A DNA stretch of 64,000 bases from an uncultured Pseudomonadota bacterium (lineage in GTDB: Bacteria; Myxococcota_A; UBA796; SXON01), in assembly GCA_903885375.1 (NCBI GenBank), contig CAISIK010000122.1, forward strand, positions 23,931 through 87,930. Direction: 5' to 3'. Shown one piece after another: positions 50,172 to 61,710 of the stretch (positions are counted from its first letter, which is position 1; the number at the start of each line of letters is the position of its first letter). The position numbers were made by a program, and so were the translations under genes. The notes beneath the pieces are model-generated. The model did not search any database. It saw only the letters and a list, made by a program, of their open reading frames with translations, and was not told where the DNA came from.

Positions 50172-51404
50172 GTGCTCGACTTCTGGCCCGATCTCCACTC
50201 CGCCGAAACCTGGATTCGCCGGGCCCGCTGGGTAGCCGTCCCCCTGGTGGCGCTGCAAGGCGCGCTGGCGCACGCCCAGACGCCGGCGGCGAGCCTCGTC
50301 GGGGTGTGGTCCGCCTGCGCCGTGCTCGCGGCCCTGGAATCGGTGGAGCTTGCCTACTACCGCCGCCGCGGCCGCCACCTCGTTTCGCCGGTGGTGAAGG
50401 TCATCACCGACATCGGCTTCCTCGCCATCTGCACCTGGTTCATGCAGCCGGCCGGCATCCCGGGCTTCGATCTGCTCGCCATCGTCTCGGTGCCCGCCGC
50501 CCTGAGCTTGCGCCCGCCGCTGAACTGGGTGGTCTCGCTCCTCCTGATGGTGCTCCACAACGTCGTGGTGATCTCGGTCACCGGGGCCGGGCTGTCCGTG
50601 CCACAGGCCCCCGCCGCCTGGCTCGCCATCCGGACGTGCCTCTCCTTCAACGTGGCCACCACCGCGCTCACCATCTTCGCCGGGCATGTGCGGGGGGTCC
50701 TCGAGGAGCGGCAATCCCGGCTGCAGCGCGCGCTGGACGACCACAACCGAAACGAACGCCTCGTGGCGCTCGGCATGCTCGCCGCGGGGATCGCCCACGA
50801 GCTCGGCACCCCGCTCTCCTCGATCGACCTCCTCGCGGGCGAGGCCATCGCCGAACCCGACGAAGCCAAGGAGCTCCTCACCACCCTGCGCGGGCAGGTG
50901 CAGCGGTGTCGCGAAATCCTCGACCGCATCCGGGGCACCACTTCGCACACCGTGTCCGAGGAGGTCGAGGGGTTCGCCACGGAGCTGCGCAAGTGGGTGG
51001 CGGATTGGCAGGGGGCGGGGCTCGATCGCAGCGAGCTCACGCTGGAACTGTCCGCCGGGCTGGAGCGGAGGGGGGTGCGCGGCGACGCCGGGAGCTGGCG
51101 TGGCATCCTCTGGTCGCTCCTCGACAACGCCTATCGGGCCGGCGGCCCCATCACGGTGACCGCCCGCCTCGACGGCGCGTGGATCATCCTCGAGATCGAC
51201 GACTCCGGCGCGGGCCCGAGCGCCGAGGTGGTGGCCCTGTCGGGCACACCCTTCTTCACGAGCTGGAGCGATTCAAGGAATTCCGGGCGCGGCCTCGGTC
51301 TTTTCGTCGCCCGATCCTTCGCGGCGCGCTGGGGAGGCGACGTGGTATTGACGAACCGCAAGCCTTCGGGGGGTCGCGTCACGGTACGGTTTGCTACGTT
51401 GTGA
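50172..51404 (+). CDS. RegB/PrrB-like redox sensor histidine kinase
   Basis: A 410-residue membrane kinase. Six hydrophobic segments occupy residues ~18-172. The H-box ALGMLAAGIAHELGTPLS (His209) has the AHELGTPL form specific to RegB/ActS/PrrB. N-box SLLDNAYRAGG, G1 DDSGAGP and G2 GRGLGLFVARSF complete the ATPase domain. A Cys in QRCREIL (Cys246) lies 37 residues after the His, near the position of the redox-active Cys265 relative to His225 in Rhodobacter RegB. The start is GTG 50172, and the cognate regulator follows 18 nt downstream. Likely function: coupling gene expression to respiratory redox state. Confidence 0.85.
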   Translation: MLDFWPDLHSAETWIRRARWVAVPLVALQGALAHAQTPAASLVGVWSACAVLAALESVELAYYRRRGRHLVSPVVKVITDIGFLAICTWFMQPAGIPGFDLLAIVSVPAALSLRPPLNWVVSLLLMVLHNVVVISVTGAGLSVPQAPAAWLAIRTCLSFNVATTALTIFAGHVRGVLEERQSRLQRALDDHNRNERLVALGMLAAGIAHELGTPLSSIDLLAGEAIAEPDEAKELLTTLRGQVQRCREILDRIRGTTSHTVSEEVEGFATELRKWVADWQGAGLDRSELTLELSAGLERRGVRGDAGSWRGILWSLLDNAYRAGGPITVTARLDGAWIILEIDDSGAGPSAEVVALSGTPFFTSWSDSRNSGRGLGLFVARSFAARWGGDVVLTNRKPSGGRVTVRFATL

Positions 51405-51422
51405 GCATCAGGGAGTTGGCGA

Positions 51423-51980
51423 GTGGACACGGTTTTGGTTGTTGAAGACGACGAGGTGCATCGCGACGCGCTCGCGCGCACGCTGAGGCGGCACGGGTTC
51501 GCCGTCCGAACGGCGTCGGGCGTACAGCAGGCCAACCAGGTGGTTCGTCACCGGTTGCCGATGGGCGCCGTGGTGGACTTGCGGCTGGAGGATGGGGATG
51601 GCCTCGAGGTGGTGCGCATGCTGAGCCTGCGCGCCCCGCTGTGCCGCATCATCGTGCTCACCGGCTTCGGGAGCATCCCGGCCGCCGTGGAGGCCGTGAA
51701 GAACGGCGCCATCGATTTCCGCACCAAGCCCACCACGCCGGAGGAGATCGTGGCCGCCATGCGAAAGGCCCTCTCCCAGCCGCTCCCCGCCACGCAGCTG
51801 GAAGACGTGGAGCGCCAGCACATCCAGCGGGCGCTGAAGGGAACCGACGGCAACGTCTCGCTGGCCGCCCGCCGACTCGGCCTTCACCGGCGCACATTGC
51901 AGCGCAAACTCCAGCGTCTGGAGGGGCCGAAGGAGGTCAACCCCGAGGAAGACGAGCCCATCGAACGGAGCGATGATTGA
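51423..51980 (+). CDS. RegA/ActR-like response regulator
   Basis: A 185-residue regulator. The receiver domain has the acidic pair in VVEDDE, the phospho-acceptor Asp in AVVDLRLEDGDG and the Lys in FRTKPTT. The C-terminus is a Fis-type helix-turn-helix with GNVSLAARRLGLHRRTLQRKL, closely like RegA/PrrA/ActR. GTG 51423 gives MDTVLVVEDDE. It ends with an acidic tail (~12 residues) not usual in RegA. It pairs with the preceding histidine kinase; targets are not evident within the window. Confidence 0.88.
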   Translation: MDTVLVVEDDEVHRDALARTLRRHGFAVRTASGVQQANQVVRHRLPMGAVVDLRLEDGDGLEVVRMLSLRAPLCRIIVLTGFGSIPAAVEAVKNGAIDFRTKPTTPEEIVAAMRKALSQPLPATQLEDVERQHIQRALKGTDGNVSLAARRLGLHRRTLQRKLQRLEGPKEVNPEEDEPIERSDD

Positions 51981-51984
51981 GGTA

Positions 51985-52083
51985 GATCGGGCGTAGCCGG
52001 GGATTCCGGCTCGCCGCGCGCTCCCGCGCGCCCGATCCCGGCAGCGCGGAACGGCCCCCATCGAAGGCCTTGCCCGGGGGGCC
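51985..52083 (+). promoter_or_regulatory. Inverted-repeat-rich regA-carA intergenic region
   Basis: An outer stem GATCGGGCG (51985-51993) with CGCCCGATC (52029-52037) encloses AGCCGG/CCGGCT (51995-52000/52006-52011). A GCGCGC repeat (52016-52021/52026-52031) competes with the outer stem. A further stem pairs GGCCCCC (52053-52059) with GGGGGCC (52077-52083). No T-tract follows. It may be a regBA 3' end or a carA leader; which one is not decidable by eye. Confidence 0.35.
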
Positions 52084-52119
52084 CCGCCGCGCTACCCGCG
52101 GCGCGCTCCCGGGATTGCC

Positions 52120-53196
52120 ATGGCCAGAGGTGTGCTCCTCCTCGAAGACGGTCGCCGCTTCGAAGGCGAAGGCTTCGGTGCTCCAGCCACGCGTGTGGGC
52201 GAGGTCGTCTTCAACACGTCGATGAGCGGCTACCAGGAGCTGCTCACCGATCCGTCGTACTGCGAGCAGATCGTGGTCATGACCACGGCGCACGTGGGCA
52301 ACTACGGGGTGAACGGCGAGGATGTCGAATCGCGCCGGCTCTGGCTGTCCGGGTTCGTGGCCCGCAGCTTCTCGCGCACCACGAGCAACTGGCGTGCCAC
52401 GGGCAGCCTCGACGACTACCTCACCGAGGCCGCAGTGCCCGCCGTGCACGGCATCGACACCCGCGCGCTCGTGCGGCACATCCGCAGCAAGGGCGCGATG
52501 CGGGCGGCCATCACCACCGAGGATGTGGGCGACGCCGAGCTCCTCGCCCGCATCCAGGCGTGGCCCGGAATGGCGGGGCGCGCGCTCGCCGACGAGGTGA
52601 GCTGCGAGGCGCCGTGGCGGTTCGCCGAGGGCACGGGCGGCCCCCGCATCGCCGTGCTCGACAGCGGCTGCAAGCTCAACCTGCTCCGACTCTTCGCGAG
52701 CCAGGGCTGCCAGGTGGATGTCTTCCCCGCCAGCACGCCCGCCGAGGTGCTCGCCGCCGAGTGCGACGCGGTCTTCCTCGCCAACGGCCCGGGCGACCCT
52801 GCGGCCCTCCCCGGCATGATCGGCGAAGTGAAGAAGCTGCTGGGCAAGAAGCCGCTCCTCGGCGTCTGCCTCGGCCACCAGCTCCTCGGCCTCGCCCTCG
52901 GCGCCAGCACCTTCAAGCTGCGCTTCGGCCACCGCGGCGGCAACCACCCCGTCCGCGACAGCGAGACGGGCCGCGTGGAGATGACCTCGCAGAACCACGG
53001 CTTCTGCGTAGACCCCGCTGGGGTCGTGGCCGCCGGCGGCCGGGTCACCCACATGAACCTGAACGACGACACGCTCGAGGGCTTCGTGCACGACGACCTC
53101 GGCGTCATCGCCGTGCAGTTCCACCCGGAGGCCGCGCCGGGTCCGCACGATTCCCGTCACCTCCTCCTCGACCGTTTCCTCCGACTCGCCAGGTAG
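52120..53196 (+). CDS. carA: Carbamoyl-phosphate synthase small (glutaminase) subunit
   Basis: Hydrolyses glutamine and passes ammonia to CarB. The N-terminal CPSase_sm domain has [14 protein letters not shown] and the DPSY motif. The class I amidotransferase domain has the nucleophile Cys in [11 protein letters not shown], with His/Glu in [12 protein letters not shown]. 358 residues, slightly short of the usual ~380. ATG 52120 is the family start, and carB follows after 5 nt. Its product feeds both ArgF' and PyrB encoded in this window. Confidence 0.96.
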   Translation: MARGVLLLEDGRRFEGEGFGAPATRVGEVVFNTSMSGYQELLTDPSYCEQIVVMTTAHVGNYGVNGEDVESRRLWLSGFVARSFSRTTSNWRATGSLDDYLTEAAVPAVHGIDTRALVRHIRSKGAMRAAITTEDVGDAELLARIQAWPGMAGRALADEVSCEAPWRFAEGTGGPRIAVLDSGCKLNLLRLFASQGCQVDVFPASTPAEVLAAECDAVFLANGPGDPAALPGMIGEVKKLLGKKPLLGVCLGHQLLGLALGASTFKLRFGHRGGNHPVRDSETGRVEMTSQNHGFCVDPAGVVAAGGRVTHMNLNDDTLEGFVHDDLGVIAVQFHPEAAPGPHDSRHLLLDRFLRLAR

Positions 53197-53201
53197 GCCC
53201 C

Positions 53202-56387
<3,186 letters not shown>

Positions 56388-56434
56388 GGAACGGAGCGCG
56401 GCGTGCCGATCAGGGGGCTGTCCCCGGAACCCTC

Positions 56435-57178
56435 ATGCTCCTCGCGCTCCTCACCGGCTGCACCGACTTCGCCCTCCTCCAGTCGGCCCTCGACGACTTC
56501 ACCAACCCGCTGGTGGCGCAGGCGTTCTACGTGGGCGTGGACCCGCTGCCGGCCGGGCTCGACCTCGGCGAGAACCCCTGGGCGCTCGGCAGCACGGCCC
56601 GGGTGCTGCTCGCCGACGCATCGGCGCTCTCCGACCTCGCCGACGCCCCCGTGACCGACGCTGACGTGGTCATCGAGTACGCGGAAGACGTGGTGCCGCT
56701 CAACTCCGAGGGCGCCGGAAGCTGGGCGGCCGACGGCACCGACGGGTTGACGTGGCAGTCCGGCGCCGAAGCGGTGCTCGCCATCCGCCGCGACGAGGAC
56801 AGCCGGATCGCGCTCACCACGCCGGACTCGCCGGTGCTCACGCTGGCCACCACGCACGCCCGCGCCACGGCGCTCGAGCTGGACCTCGGGGATCAGCCCT
56901 TCGACAACCTGCTCGTGACGGTCGTGCGCCTCTCCGACGGCGCCACCGTGTACGACTCCACGCCGGTCGACATCATGGAGATCTACCGCCTCACCCACAG
57001 CTCGTCGTCGCTCACGGCCACCGTGCCGGGCTCCGCCTTCACGGAGCCGGGCACCTATGCGGTGGGCGTGGCCGGGCTCGTCAACGCCGACCCCGACGAT
57101 TACGAAGGCGTGAACCTCGCGCTGAGCGCGCTCACGGCCGGGGCGATGGTCTTCGTACCGGTGCAGGTTGCCCCTTGA
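56435..57178 (+). CDS. Putative lipoprotein, unknown function
   Basis: A 247-residue protein with an ultra-short leader MLLALLTGC (Cys at residue 9). The body is rich in Ala, Asp and Val with predicted beta structure; segments such as DNLLVTVVRLSDGATVYDS and FTEPGTYAVGVAGL resemble Ig-like or cadherin-like surface modules without a clear family match. Start ATG 56435; no in-frame start lies close upstream, so the short leader is not simply a mis-called start. It is 47 nt after carB and probably separately expressed. Confidence 0.6.
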   Translation: MLLALLTGCTDFALLQSALDDFTNPLVAQAFYVGVDPLPAGLDLGENPWALGSTARVLLADASALSDLADAPVTDADVVIEYAEDVVPLNSEGAGSWAADGTDGLTWQSGAEAVLAIRRDEDSRIALTTPDSPVLTLATTHARATALELDLGDQPFDNLLVTVVRLSDGATVYDSTPVDIMEIYRLTHSSSSLTATVPGSAFTEPGTYAVGVAGLVNADPDDYEGVNLALSALTAGAMVFVPVQVAP

Positions 57179-57196
57179 ACAAGCCTCCCCGCGGGC

Positions 57197-57223
57197 TTGA
57201 CGCTGCGGGGCTCGTGGGATAGC
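57197..57223 (+). promoter_or_regulatory. Possible rpsO promoter
   Basis: TTGACG (57197-57202) is a good -35, and GATAGC (57218-57223) matches the KWTAGMC box, with a 15-nt spacer. The leader to the rpsO ATG would be about 70 nt and contains GGTTC (57273-57277) pairable with GAACC (57292-57296) just before the start. Confidence 0.4.
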
Positions 57224-57297
57224 TCGCCGCGGCTCGCTTCTGTGCTGTTCGGGTGCCATGCCCGGCAGATGCGGTTCGAGTCCCAAAGAGAGAACCC

Positions 57298-57567
57298 ATG
57301 GCTTTGCATCACACCAAGAAGGACGAGATCGTCTCGGCCTTTCGCACCCACGAAACCGACACCGGCAGCACCGAAGTGCAGGTGGCGATCATGACCGAGC
57401 GCATCAACACGCTCACCGGTCACTTTCGCGACCACAAGAAGGACCATCACGGTCGCCGGGGTCTCCTGGCGCTCGTCGGTCGCCGCCGTCGCCTGCTGAA
57501 GTACCTGAAGATGGAGAGCCCCTCCCGCCATCAGGAACTGATCCAGAAGCTCGGCCTTCGCGGCTAG
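57298..57567 (+). CDS. rpsO: 30S ribosomal protein S15
   Basis: An 89-residue primary 16S rRNA-binding protein. The family core [32 protein letters not shown] and [10 protein letters not shown] is complete. ATG 57298 is the conserved start. An intrinsic terminator lies directly downstream and pnp follows, the same order as in many proteobacteria. In E. coli S15 represses its own translation; a leader stem ending at the start codon here could serve that purpose but does not resemble the E. coli pseudoknot. Confidence 0.97.
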   Translation: MALHHTKKDEIVSAFRTHETDTGSTEVQVAIMTERINTLTGHFRDHKKDHHGRRGLLALVGRRRRLLKYLKMESPSRHQELIQKLGLRG

Positions 57568-57572
57568 CACTC

Positions 57573-57604
57573 GGGCGGCCTTCGGGCCGCCCTCGTTCTT
57601 TTTC
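57573..57604 (+). terminator. Intrinsic terminator after rpsO
   Basis: Perfect 8-bp stem GGGCGGCC (57573-57580) / GGCCGCCC (57585-57592) with a TTCG tetraloop, followed by a T-rich run ending near 57604. It is the only textbook Rho-independent terminator I see in the window. Confidence 0.92.
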
Positions 57605-57719
57605 CCCCCCACGCACAACCAACGAACCCGCTCCGCGGGTCTTCGCGGGCTGAGCACCTCCGATCCTCGGGGGCTGGCTCATTCCGGGCAGGCTCACGGT
57701 CCACGGGACTGGGACGTCG

Positions 57720-57778
57720 GAAGTGCATTCCCCCACCGGCCAGAGCCGGAACGCCCGAACTCCGGGCAAAGGCACTTC
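57720..57778 (+). promoter_or_regulatory. Multibranched RNA leader of pnp closing at the start codon
   Basis: Outer stem GAAGTGC (57720-57726) / GCACTTC (57772-57778), the latter touching ATG 57779. It encloses hairpin CCGGC/GCCGG (57736-57740/57745-57749, loop CAGA) and hairpin GCCCG/CGGGC (57753-57757/57763-57767). The likely Shine-Dalgarno AAAGG (57768-57772) sits at the junction and is partly paired. PNPase autoregulates through its leader in E. coli; a similar role here is inferred. Confidence 0.5.
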
Positions 57779-59881
57779 ATGAACATCCACAGCGTCACCG
57801 TCGAAGTCGGCGGCCGTCCCCTCACCATCGAAACCGGCAAGTACGCCAAGCAGTCCGATGGCAGCGTCATCGTGACCCAGGGCGAGAGCAAGGTGCTCGT
57901 CACCTGCGTGGCGGCCCACACGCCCGCCCGCTTCGACTTCCTCCCCCTCACCGTCGATTACATGGATCGCACCGGCTCGTACGGCAAGATCCCCGGCAGC
58001 TTCCCCAAGCGTGAAGGCCGCGGCAACGAGCGCGAGACCCTCGCCTCCCGCATCATCGACCGCCCCCTGCGCCCCCAGTTCCCCAAGACCTGGCGCTACG
58101 AAACGCAGATCATCGCCACGGTCGTCTCCTTCGACACCGACAACGACACCGACGTGCTCAGCGTGTGCGGTGCCTCGGCGGCCGCCAGCATCAGCGACGT
58201 GCCGGTGAAGCAGGCCTGCGCCGCCGTGCGCGTGGTGCGCCACGCCGGCCAGCTCCACATCAACCCGAGCCGCGTGCAGATCGACGAATCCGACATGAAC
58301 ATCGTCGTGGCCGGCACGTCCGAAGCGGTGTGCATGGTTGAGGGCGGCGGCAAGGAAGTCTCCGAAACCCTGATGATGGATGCGATGGACCTCGCGCACG
58401 CCGCGATCAAGGACATCTGCAAGGCGATCGACCAGCTCCGCGTCCTCACCGGGAGCGTGGAGAAGCGCGCCATTCCCGAGGCTCCCAAGCCCGACGCCGC
58501 CACCGTGGCCAAGGTCACCGCCGCCGCGGGCGAAGGCATCAAGGCCGCGCTCCGCGTGCGCGTGAAGGGCGAGCGCAAGGCCGCCATCGCCGCCGCCCGC
58601 GCCGCCGGTGTGGCCGCCGCCACCGAAGGCCTCGAGGGCGATGCCATCGCCGCCGCCACCACCGTGGCCGGCGAAATCTGCGACAAGCTCCTCAAGGTGG
58701 CCATGCGCACGCAGGTCATCCAGGAAGGCCTGCGCATCGATGGTCGCGCGGGCGATGAGATCCGCCCCATCTGGACCGAGGTGGGCGTCTCCGCCCGCGC
58801 CCACGGCTCCGCGGTCTTCACCCGCGGCGAAACCCAGGTCTTCGCCACCATCGCCCTCGGCGTGGACGACGAGGCCCAGCGCATCGACTTCGCGGGCAGC
58901 ACCACGATGTTCCGCCGCTGGATGCTCCAGTACAACTTCCCCCCGTTCTGCACCGGCGAGGCCTACGCGATGCGCGGCCCCAAGCGCCGCGAGATCGGCC
59001 ACGGCGCGCTCGCGCACCGGGCCATCCAGAACGTGCTCCCCGATCAGGCGGCCTTCCCCTACGTGATCCGCTGCAGCGCGGACACCCTGGAGAGCAACGG
59101 CTCCTCCTCGATGGCCTCGGTCTGCGCCGGTACCCTGGCGTTGCTCGACGCGGGCGTGCCGATGAAGGCCCCCGTGGCCGGCATCGCGATGGGCCTCATC
59201 AAGGAAGGCGACGACTACGCCGTGCTCTCCGACATCCTCGGCGATGAGGATCACCTCGGCGACATGGACTTCAAGGTGACCGGCTCCACCGCCGGCATCA
59301 CCGCCTTCCAGATGGACACCAAGATCGCCGGCGTCAGCCGCGAGATCATGACCAAGGCGCTCGCGCAGGCCCGTGAAGGCCGCATGCACATCCTCGCCGA
59401 GATGGCGAAGACCCTCCCCACCCACCGCGACGACCTCTCGCGCTGGGCGCCCCGGATCACCACCATCCAGATCAAGACCGAGAAGATCAAGGACGTCATC
59501 GGTCCGGGCGGCAAGGTCATCCGTGGCCTGCAGGACAAGACGGGCTGCAAGATCACCGTGCACGACGACGGCAAGATCGACGTGGCGAGCAGCGATCCCG
59601 CCAAGAGCGCCGCGGCCATCGCGATGCTCCGCGAGATCACGGCGGAAGCCGAGATCGGCAAGCTCTACGTGGGCGTGGTCAAGCGCATCACGGACTTCGG
59701 CGCCTTCGTGGAAATCTTCCCCGGCACCGACGGCCTCGTGCACATCAGCCACCTCGCCAAGGAGCGCGTCAACGCGGTCACCGACGTGGTGAGCGAAGGT
59801 GACGAGGTGCTCGTCCGCGTGATCGACATCGATCGCATGGGCAAGATCCGCCTCAGCCGCAAGGAAGCCCTCGAGGACTAG
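57779..59881 (+). CDS. pnp: Polyribonucleotide nucleotidyltransferase
   Basis: 3'-5' phosphorolytic exoribonuclease of the degradosome. Two RNase PH domains are evident (GRGNERETLASRIIDRPLRP region and the C-terminal FPYVIRCSADTLESNGSSSMA region). Then come KH (VIGPGGKVIRGLQDKTG) and S1 (YVGVVKRITDFGAFVEIFPG, then GLVHISHLAKERV) domains. 700 residues, typical. ATG 57779 follows a structured leader. Translation may be autoregulated through that leader. Confidence 0.97.
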   Translation: MNIHSVTVEVGGRPLTIETGKYAKQSDGSVIVTQGESKVLVTCVAAHTPARFDFLPLTVDYMDRTGSYGKIPGSFPKREGRGNERETLASRIIDRPLRPQFPKTWRYETQIIATVVSFDTDNDTDVLSVCGASAAASISDVPVKQACAAVRVVRHAGQLHINPSRVQIDESDMNIVVAGTSEAVCMVEGGGKEVSETLMMDAMDLAHAAIKDICKAIDQLRVLTGSVEKRAIPEAPKPDAATVAKVTAAAGEGIKAALRVRVKGERKAAIAAARAAGVAAATEGLEGDAIAAATTVAGEICDKLLKVAMRTQVIQEGLRIDGRAGDEIRPIWTEVGVSARAHGSAVFTRGETQVFATIALGVDDEAQRIDFAGSTTMFRRWMLQYNFPPFCTGEAYAMRGPKRREIGHGALAHRAIQNVLPDQAAFPYVIRCSADTLESNGSSSMASVCAGTLALLDAGVPMKAPVAGIAMGLIKEGDDYAVLSDILGDEDHLGDMDFKVTGSTAGITAFQMDTKIAGVSREIMTKALAQAREGRMHILAEMAKTLPTHRDDLSRWAPRITTIQIKTEKIKDVIGPGGKVIRGLQDKTGCKITVHDDGKIDVASSDPAKSAAAIAMLREITAEAEIGKLYVGVVKRITDFGAFVEIFPGTDGLVHISHLAKERVNAVTDVVSEGDEVLVRVIDIDRMGKIRLSRKEALED

Positions 59882-59895
59882 CCGCCTCCGGGCGG

Positions 59896-59901
59896 GATAG
59901 A
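59896..59901 (+). promoter_or_regulatory. KWTAGMC box before dut
   Basis: GATAGACCCCG, 20 nt before ATG 59922. TTGGAGGC (from 59911) provides a Shine-Dalgarno, so this transcript would have a short leader rather than none. Confidence 0.35.
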
Positions 59902-59921
59902 CCCCGCCCGTTGGAGGCTGG

Positions 59922-60374
59922 ATGGAGACGATCGCGGTGATGGTGCTGCCCCACGGAAAGGGGCTGCCGCTTCCCGCGCGCGCCTCGGCGGGCGCCGCCG
60001 GTTTCGACCTGCGCGCCGCCGTCGAGGCGCCCGTCACCCTCGCACCGGGCTCGCGCGCCCTCGTGCCGTGCGGGATCGCGCTCGCGATCCCCGCCGGCTG
60101 GGAGGGGCAGGTACGGCCGCGCTCCGGGCTGGCCCTGCGGCACGGCGTCACGCTGATCAACAGCCCCGGCACCATCGACAGCGACTACCGCGGCGAGCTC
60201 CAGGTCCCCCTGGTGAACCTCGGCCAGGAGCCGTTCGTGGTGAACCGGGGCGAGCGCATCGCGCAGATCATCTTCGCGCCGGTGCCCCCTGTCGTGCTGC
60301 GGGAGGTGGCCGAGCTGCCGCAGGCGGCGGGCGACCGGGGTACAGGCGGGTTCGGCTCAACGGGGCGCCAGTGA
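59922..60374 (+). CDS. dut: dUTP diphosphatase
   Basis: Trimeric dUTPase of 150 residues hydrolysing dUTP to dUMP. Five motifs in order: [44 protein letters not shown] and the C-terminal [10 protein letters not shown] arm. ATG 59922 has GGAGG just upstream. The stop TGA overlaps a GTG that probably began the following TerB-FHA gene. Confidence 0.96.
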   Translation: METIAVMVLPHGKGLPLPARASAGAAGFDLRAAVEAPVTLAPGSRALVPCGIALAIPAGWEGQVRPRSGLALRHGVTLINSPGTIDSDYRGELQVPLVNLGQEPFVVNRGERIAQIIFAPVPPVVLREVAELPQAAGDRGTGGFGSTGRQ

Positions 60375-60438
60375 ACGACCGCGAACTCACCGACGAATTG
60401 CAGCCTTCGGCATCGACGCGGGCTCGCGCGATGCGCTG

Positions 60439-61209
60439 GTGCTCCTCCCGCTGGTGTGGGTGGCCTGGGCCGACGGCGTGATCGATGCGGCCGAGCGCGC
60501 CGTGATCCTCTCGGTGGCCGAGGCCCATGTGCACCTCGGCGCCGAGGGCGCCCGCACCCTCGGCAACTGGCTCGCCTTCCAGCCCGATCGGGCGCGGGTG
60601 GAGCGCGCTGCCGCGCTCCTCGTGGCGCTCGACCACCGGGTCCGGGGCCAGGAGCGGGAGGACCTCGTGGACTTCTGCCGTCGGGTGGCGGATGCGAGCG
60701 GGAGCCTCTTCGGGCGCGTGGGCGCGCCCGAGCGGGAGGCCATCGAGCTGGTGGCGCACTCGCTGGCGGTGGCGCCGGACCTCGCGCTGGAGCGCCTGCG
60801 GGCGCGGCTGGCGGTCGAGGCCCATGCTTCTGCCGAGGAGGGATGGTTCGACGAGGAGAACACCAACCCCGTGGCCGCAGGCCCGCGCCCTTCGCCGATC
60901 GACGAGCACACGCCCCCCGTGGCCGGCCCCCCAGGGCTCGTCTGGCGCGCCGGCGAGGCCGAGGAGGTGGTGGAGCTCGTGACGCGGATCGACGTGGGTC
61001 GCGGCCGCGAGAACGACCTGCAGCTCGCCCACGACGGCCAGCTCTCGCGCCATCACGCCACGCTCGAGCGTCGGGAGGGCAACGTGTACCTCCTCGACCG
61101 CGCCTCGCTCGACGGCTGCTGGGTGAACGGCGAGCGCATCACCGAGCGGCGCCTCTTCGGGGGCGAGGCCATCGTGCTCGGCGAGACCGCGTTCCGATGG
61201 CGGGTCTGA
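60439..61209 (+). CDS. TerB-like plus FHA-domain protein, 5' end probably frameshifted
   Basis: The open part encodes 256 residues: an N-terminal TerB/DjlA-like helical domain (LLPLVWVAWADGVIDAAERAVI) and a C-terminal FHA domain (GRGRENDLQLAHDG, LSRHHATLERREG, GCWVNGERI). The natural start appears to be GTG 60371, which overlaps the dut stop and gives [11 protein letters not shown], but that frame runs out at 60481. Adding one base near 60403-60404 (CAGCC to CAGGCC) joins it to AFGIDAGSRDALVLLP in the downstream frame, the usual TerB N-terminus. So either the gene is broken by a 1-bp deletion, the read has an error, or translation starts at GTG 60439. Confidence 0.6.
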   Translation: MLLPLVWVAWADGVIDAAERAVILSVAEAHVHLGAEGARTLGNWLAFQPDRARVERAAALLVALDHRVRGQEREDLVDFCRRVADASGSLFGRVGAPEREAIELVAHSLAVAPDLALERLRARLAVEAHASAEEGWFDEENTNPVAAGPRPSPIDEHTPPVAGPPGLVWRAGEAEEVVELVTRIDVGRGRENDLQLAHDGQLSRHHATLERREGNVYLLDRASLDGCWVNGERITERRLFGGEAIVLGETAFRWRV

Positions 61210-61226
61210 CTGCCGCGCGCGCCCGC

Positions 61227-61550
61227 TCAGAGCTTCAGCGCCACCGGCATGCCCAGCTTGCGGGTGAACAGGCCGCCGAACACCTCGGCGAGCGCAGCGC
61301 CCGTGTCGCGCTCGGGCCAGGCGCCATCCTGCAGCTTGAAGTGCCAGGCGGTGGAGAAGGCGCTGAGCCACAGCTCGCGCGTAGGCACCTGCTGGCTGAG
61401 CACGAAGACGCCCCCGGAGTCGAACTCCACGGTGAGCACACCCTCGGTGAGCTTCCAGTCGAGGTCGTCGCTGTCGATGGCGTCGATCTGCTGACCCAGC
61501 GCCTTGATGGCGGCGGACACGGCCTGACGGAACTGGGATTCGTCGATCAT
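61227..61550 (-). CDS. cyaY: Frataxin-like iron-sulfur assembly protein
   Basis: A 107-residue CyaY/frataxin homologue that modulates IscS activity and iron supply in Fe-S cluster assembly. An acidic first helix (IDESQFRQAVSAAIKAL, then IDAIDSDDLDW) is followed by the frataxin beta-sheet core: GVLTVEFDSGG, VLSQQVPTRELWLSA and WHFKLQDGAWPERDTG. ATG 61550 is the family start. It is convergent with the TerB-FHA gene and divergent from ffh; no isc or suf genes are adjacent. Confidence 0.85.
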   Translation of the reverse strand: MIDESQFRQAVSAAIKALGQQIDAIDSDDLDWKLTEGVLTVEFDSGGVFVLSQQVPTRELWLSAFSTAWHFKLQDGAWPERDTGAALAEVFGGLFTRKLGMPVALKL

Positions 61551-61617
61551 GGGGCTCCGATAACCGCCACGGCGGGGGTCGAGACGTAGGCCCCGGTACA
61601 GGCGCCCCACCCGCGCC

Positions 61618-61671
61618 GCGATGTGCACCGACCGAACTCGCCCCAAAGCGGCATGGGCAAACGCACATCGC
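61618..61671. repeat. Inverted repeat in the cyaY-ffh divergent region
   Basis: GCGATGTGC (61618-61626) and GCACATCGC (61663-61671) are a perfect 9-base inverted repeat with a 36-nt spacer. It may be paired operator sites or a stem in a short RNA; it does not match 4.5S (SRP) RNA by eye. Confidence 0.4.
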
Positions 61672-61694
61672 CCGACCCGACCGTCTGAAAACTG

Positions 61695-61701
61695 GATAGA
61701 C
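61695..61701 (+). promoter_or_regulatory. KWTAGMC box before ffh
   Basis: GATAGAC (61695-61701) with its first hexamer 10 nt before ATG 61711, followed by CGCGGCCCC as in front of lepA and argB. Likely -10; no good -35 seen. Confidence 0.4.
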
Positions 61702-61710
61702 CGCGGCCCC

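Noticed and set aside
57210..57297. tRNA-like sequence before rpsO (TAGCTC and a T-loop-like GGTTCGAGTCC)
   Set aside because: No acceptor, anticodon or T stem can be closed around these motifs, so it is not a tRNA; at most it is a leader motif.
61618..61671. Possible 4.5S SRP RNA gene upstream of ffh
   Set aside because: The conserved GGAA tetraloop and asymmetric-loop bases of SRP RNA are not visible in the interval.
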